Assembly (NCBI GenBank): GCA_964538355.1
Contig: CAZIFC010000006.1
Coordinates: forward strand, 1 to 64,000
Source of the DNA: Bilophila sp964538355
GTDB taxonomy: Bacteria > Desulfobacterota > Desulfovibrionia > Desulfovibrionales > Desulfovibrionaceae
DNA length: 64,000 bases
Reading direction: 5' to 3'
This document shows, piece after piece, positions 62,687 to 64,000 of this stretch (positions are counted from its first letter, which is position 1; each line of letters starts with the position of its first letter). The notes below the pieces were generated by a model, which was not told the DNA's origin, searched no databases, and worked only from the letters and a program-made list of their open reading frames with translations. The position numbers were made by a program, and so were the translations under genes.

Positions 62687-63240
62687 GTGTCCTCCTTGGC
62701 TGTCTTGTGTCATCGGGGGCCGCGAGAAGCTCTCGGCTGATGGCGGGGAGCGCGGCGCGGGCCAATAAAGCGCACAAAAAAACCCGCATGAAACCATACG
62801 GGAGAAGCGGTGGAGGAGTCGCCGTCAGAAAGAACAGGCGGAACGATCAGGGATTGCGATCAGGGGCCGCCAGCAATGACGGGGACATCCAGTCCCACCG
62901 CGGGCGGGGTCAGGTCATGCCTGAGCCTGGAAACAGGCGGGGAAGCGTTGCAATCGCGTTTTTCATCAGCAACCGTTTTGATTCTGTTGGAAGCGTTGAA
63001 GATAGCTTTAACATAACGGCATTTGAAGAAAAAGCAAGGGAAGAAGGCGTGCCGGAAGAACGCGCCGGAAGAGGAAGAGCGGGCGTTGGGTTTGATATGG
63101 CAGGCGCGGGATCATCGTGCTGTGCGGCTCCCCGCCCTGCGGAGCGGCCTGACGCGGCTTGGAACACCGCACCGCGACCGTGATAAGGCCATAAAACAGG
63201 CCGGGAACCCCCGATCTGCCTGTCCGGGAAACGCCATAGC
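62687..63240 (-). promoter_or_regulatory. Long leader of the DCCP operon with promoter, structured region and terminator
   Basis: A sigma-70-like promoter reads leftwards (TTGCTT 63032-63037, 16 bases, TATGTT 63010-63015). The leader of about 315 bases then holds several short hairpins: GCCTG/CAGGC, TCAGG/CCTGA and GGGAC/GTCCC. A GATTGC/GCAATC pair could close them. Two direct repeats are also present (CAACGCTTCC twice and CCCTGATCG twice). A terminator lies 97 bases before the start codon. This is the layout of an attenuator or riboswitch. No coding frame here looks real. Confidence 0.45.
62783..62802 (-). terminator. Intrinsic terminator inside the DCCP leader
   Basis: CCCGTATGGTTTCATGCGGG forms an 8-bp stem with one G-U pair, followed directly by seven T on the minus strand. 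It is upstream of the activator gene, not after a gene, so it either controls that operon or ends a short leader RNA. Confidence 0.8.
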
Positions 63241-63660
63241 TTATGAAAGGATTTCAAAGGCGTTGAAAAAGTAGCCTATTTCATAGGCCGCCGTATCCGG
63301 AGCGTCCGAACCGTGTACGGAGTTGGCTTGCAGATCCACGGCGTACAGCTTGCGGAGCGTTCCCTCCGCGGCCTTTTCCGGGTTGGTGGAACCCATCAGC
63401 TCGCGATAGCGGTGGATGGCGTTTTCGGCTTCCAGTACCGCGCACACCACAGGCCCGGAACTCATGTATTCCGTCAAGCTGGCAAAAAAGGGACGCTCGC
63501 GGTGCACGGCGTAAAACCCCTCGGCCTGCGCCCTGGTCATGTGCAGCATCTTCAGGGCAACGATCCGAAGCCCCGCCTTTTGAATCCTGGACAGGATGTC
63601 TCCGACAAGGTGCCGTTGCACCGCATCAGGCTTGATCAATGAAAGCGTACGTTCCTTCAT
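63241..63660 (-). CDS. ndk: Nucleoside diphosphate kinase
   Basis: 139 residues, normal for Ndk. It begins ERTLSLIKPDAVQRHLVGDI and has the active-site His in NSVHGSDAPDTAAYEIGYFF. It balances nucleoside triphosphates. TGGAGG precedes ATG 63660; the frame upstream is not needed. It lies 130 bases beyond the tRNA-Thr terminator. Confidence 0.96.
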   Translation of the reverse strand: MKERTLSLIKPDAVQRHLVGDILSRIQKAGLRIVALKMLHMTRAQAEGFYAVHRERPFFASLTEYMSSGPVVCAVLEAENAIHRYRELMGSTNPEKAAEGTLRKLYAVDLQANSVHGSDAPDTAAYEIGYFFNAFEILS

Positions 63661-63791
63661 GGGGCCTCCAGTCTGCATGGAGCCTGTTTGTCCAGGCCGT
63701 TCAACGTGAGCCATAGAATCCCATAAAGTTCCTTTGATCTCTATGAAAATGTTTTGCCGCTCCCCGTTGGGCTGGAGGGGAGGGTATGAAA

Positions 63792-63824
63792 AAAGCCCTC
63801 ACGGTTGTTCACCGTAAGGGCTTT
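63792..63824 (-). terminator. Intrinsic terminator of the tRNA-Thr gene
   Basis: AAAGCCCT-ACGGT pairs with ACCGT-AGGGCTTT (13 bp with one bulge pair) around TGTTC. On the minus strand six T follow. Confidence 0.85.
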
Positions 63825-63831
63825 GATTTCG

Positions 63832-63907
<76 letters not shown>

Positions 63908-63948
63908 GTTTTGTTTTTGTCTAGAGCTTTCCGCTGTCGACGAAGAAG

Positions 63949-63977
63949 CTTTTAGCGTTATACGGCGTCCGCGTCAA
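63949..63977 (-). promoter_or_regulatory. Candidate promoter of tRNA-Thr
   Basis: On the minus strand TTGACG (63972-63977) and TAAAAG (63949-63954) are 17 bases apart, about 40 bases before the tRNA. Confidence 0.5.
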
Positions 63978-64000
63978 GCTTTTTTTCAATATTTTTTTCA

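Noticed and set aside
62803..63000. A cobalamin or molybdenum-cofactor riboswitch
   Set aside because: The B12 box and the other core motifs that I can recall are not seen on either strand, so no class is assigned.
62910..63257. A 115-residue minus-strand frame between ndk and the DCCP activator
   Set aside because: It overlaps the ndk end, has no ribosome site and no recognisable domain. The region fits a leader better.

Overview
The window is about 60% GC and gene-dense. It comes from a Gram-negative, anaerobic, sulfate-reducer-like member of the Desulfovibrionaceae (Desulfovibrio/Bilophila type). The strongest lineage evidence is a complete hmcABCDEF operon (52304-58877), in which HmcA carries exactly sixteen CXXCH haem motifs. 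Supporting evidence is a stand-alone IMP cyclohydrolase, a c-haem sensor kinase paired with a sigma-54 activator, a double-cubane-cluster protein pair and many GC-rich hairpin repeats between genes. The placement is inferred from gene content, not from a phylogeny.

Layout. 1-4228: a divergent two-component module. A cut-off minus-strand gene faces a hybrid kinase with a periplasmic CXXCH domain and a sigma-54 enhancer-binding regulator; the gap holds tandem palindromes and two -24/-12-like sites. 4247-7962: an L,D-transpeptidase, pyrE, purB, an FmdB-type zinc ribbon and a 38-residue basic protein, all minus. 8048-13951: a first RND efflux operon (adaptor, pump, outer-membrane lipoprotein). 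14114-17084: small and medium membrane proteins of unknown function and a DUF2333-like protein. 17190-22629: a nucleotide-sugar epimerase, a lipoprotein-coaBC-hypothetical operon, azlCD and a Nudix hydrolase. 23147-26084: stand-alone IMP cyclohydrolase, a 46-residue membrane peptide, the rRNA methyltransferase rlmD and a LysE exporter. 26405-33086: a second RND operon with a divergent TetR regulator and a clear operator. 33139-42780: housekeeping genes (gatB, nadK, gmhA, hemC) mixed with DUF1992, DUF4254 and ARMT1-like proteins and an HMGL-family synthase fused to a Cache-like domain. 42931-52027: a Lon-family protease, an MFS transporter, a phenylacetate-CoA ligase-like enzyme, rsfS-gpmI-zinc ribbon and a GNAT protein. 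52304-58877: hmc. 59253-63907: an iron alcohol dehydrogenase, the DCCP/activator pair behind a long leader with an intrinsic terminator, ndk and tRNA-Thr(GGU).

How the genes fit together. Hmc is a transmembrane redox complex expected to link periplasmic cytochrome c electrons to the quinone pool or cytoplasm. The DCCP pair is an ATP-driven low-potential reductase that fits the same strictly anaerobic life. pyrE, purB and IMP cyclohydrolase serve nucleotide synthesis; coaBC, nadK and hemC serve cofactors; gmhA and the epimerase serve envelope sugars. The two RND systems, the LysE, AzlCD and MFS proteins and the TetR switch form a substantial export capacity. No prophage, insertion sequence, CRISPR array or rRNA operon was seen.

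The most unusual items are a dispersed hairpin repeat family that mostly sits just 3' of stop codons with fixed polarity, the metabolic enzyme-Cache fusion, the leader RNA of the DCCP operon and the sigma-54/palindrome region at the left edge.
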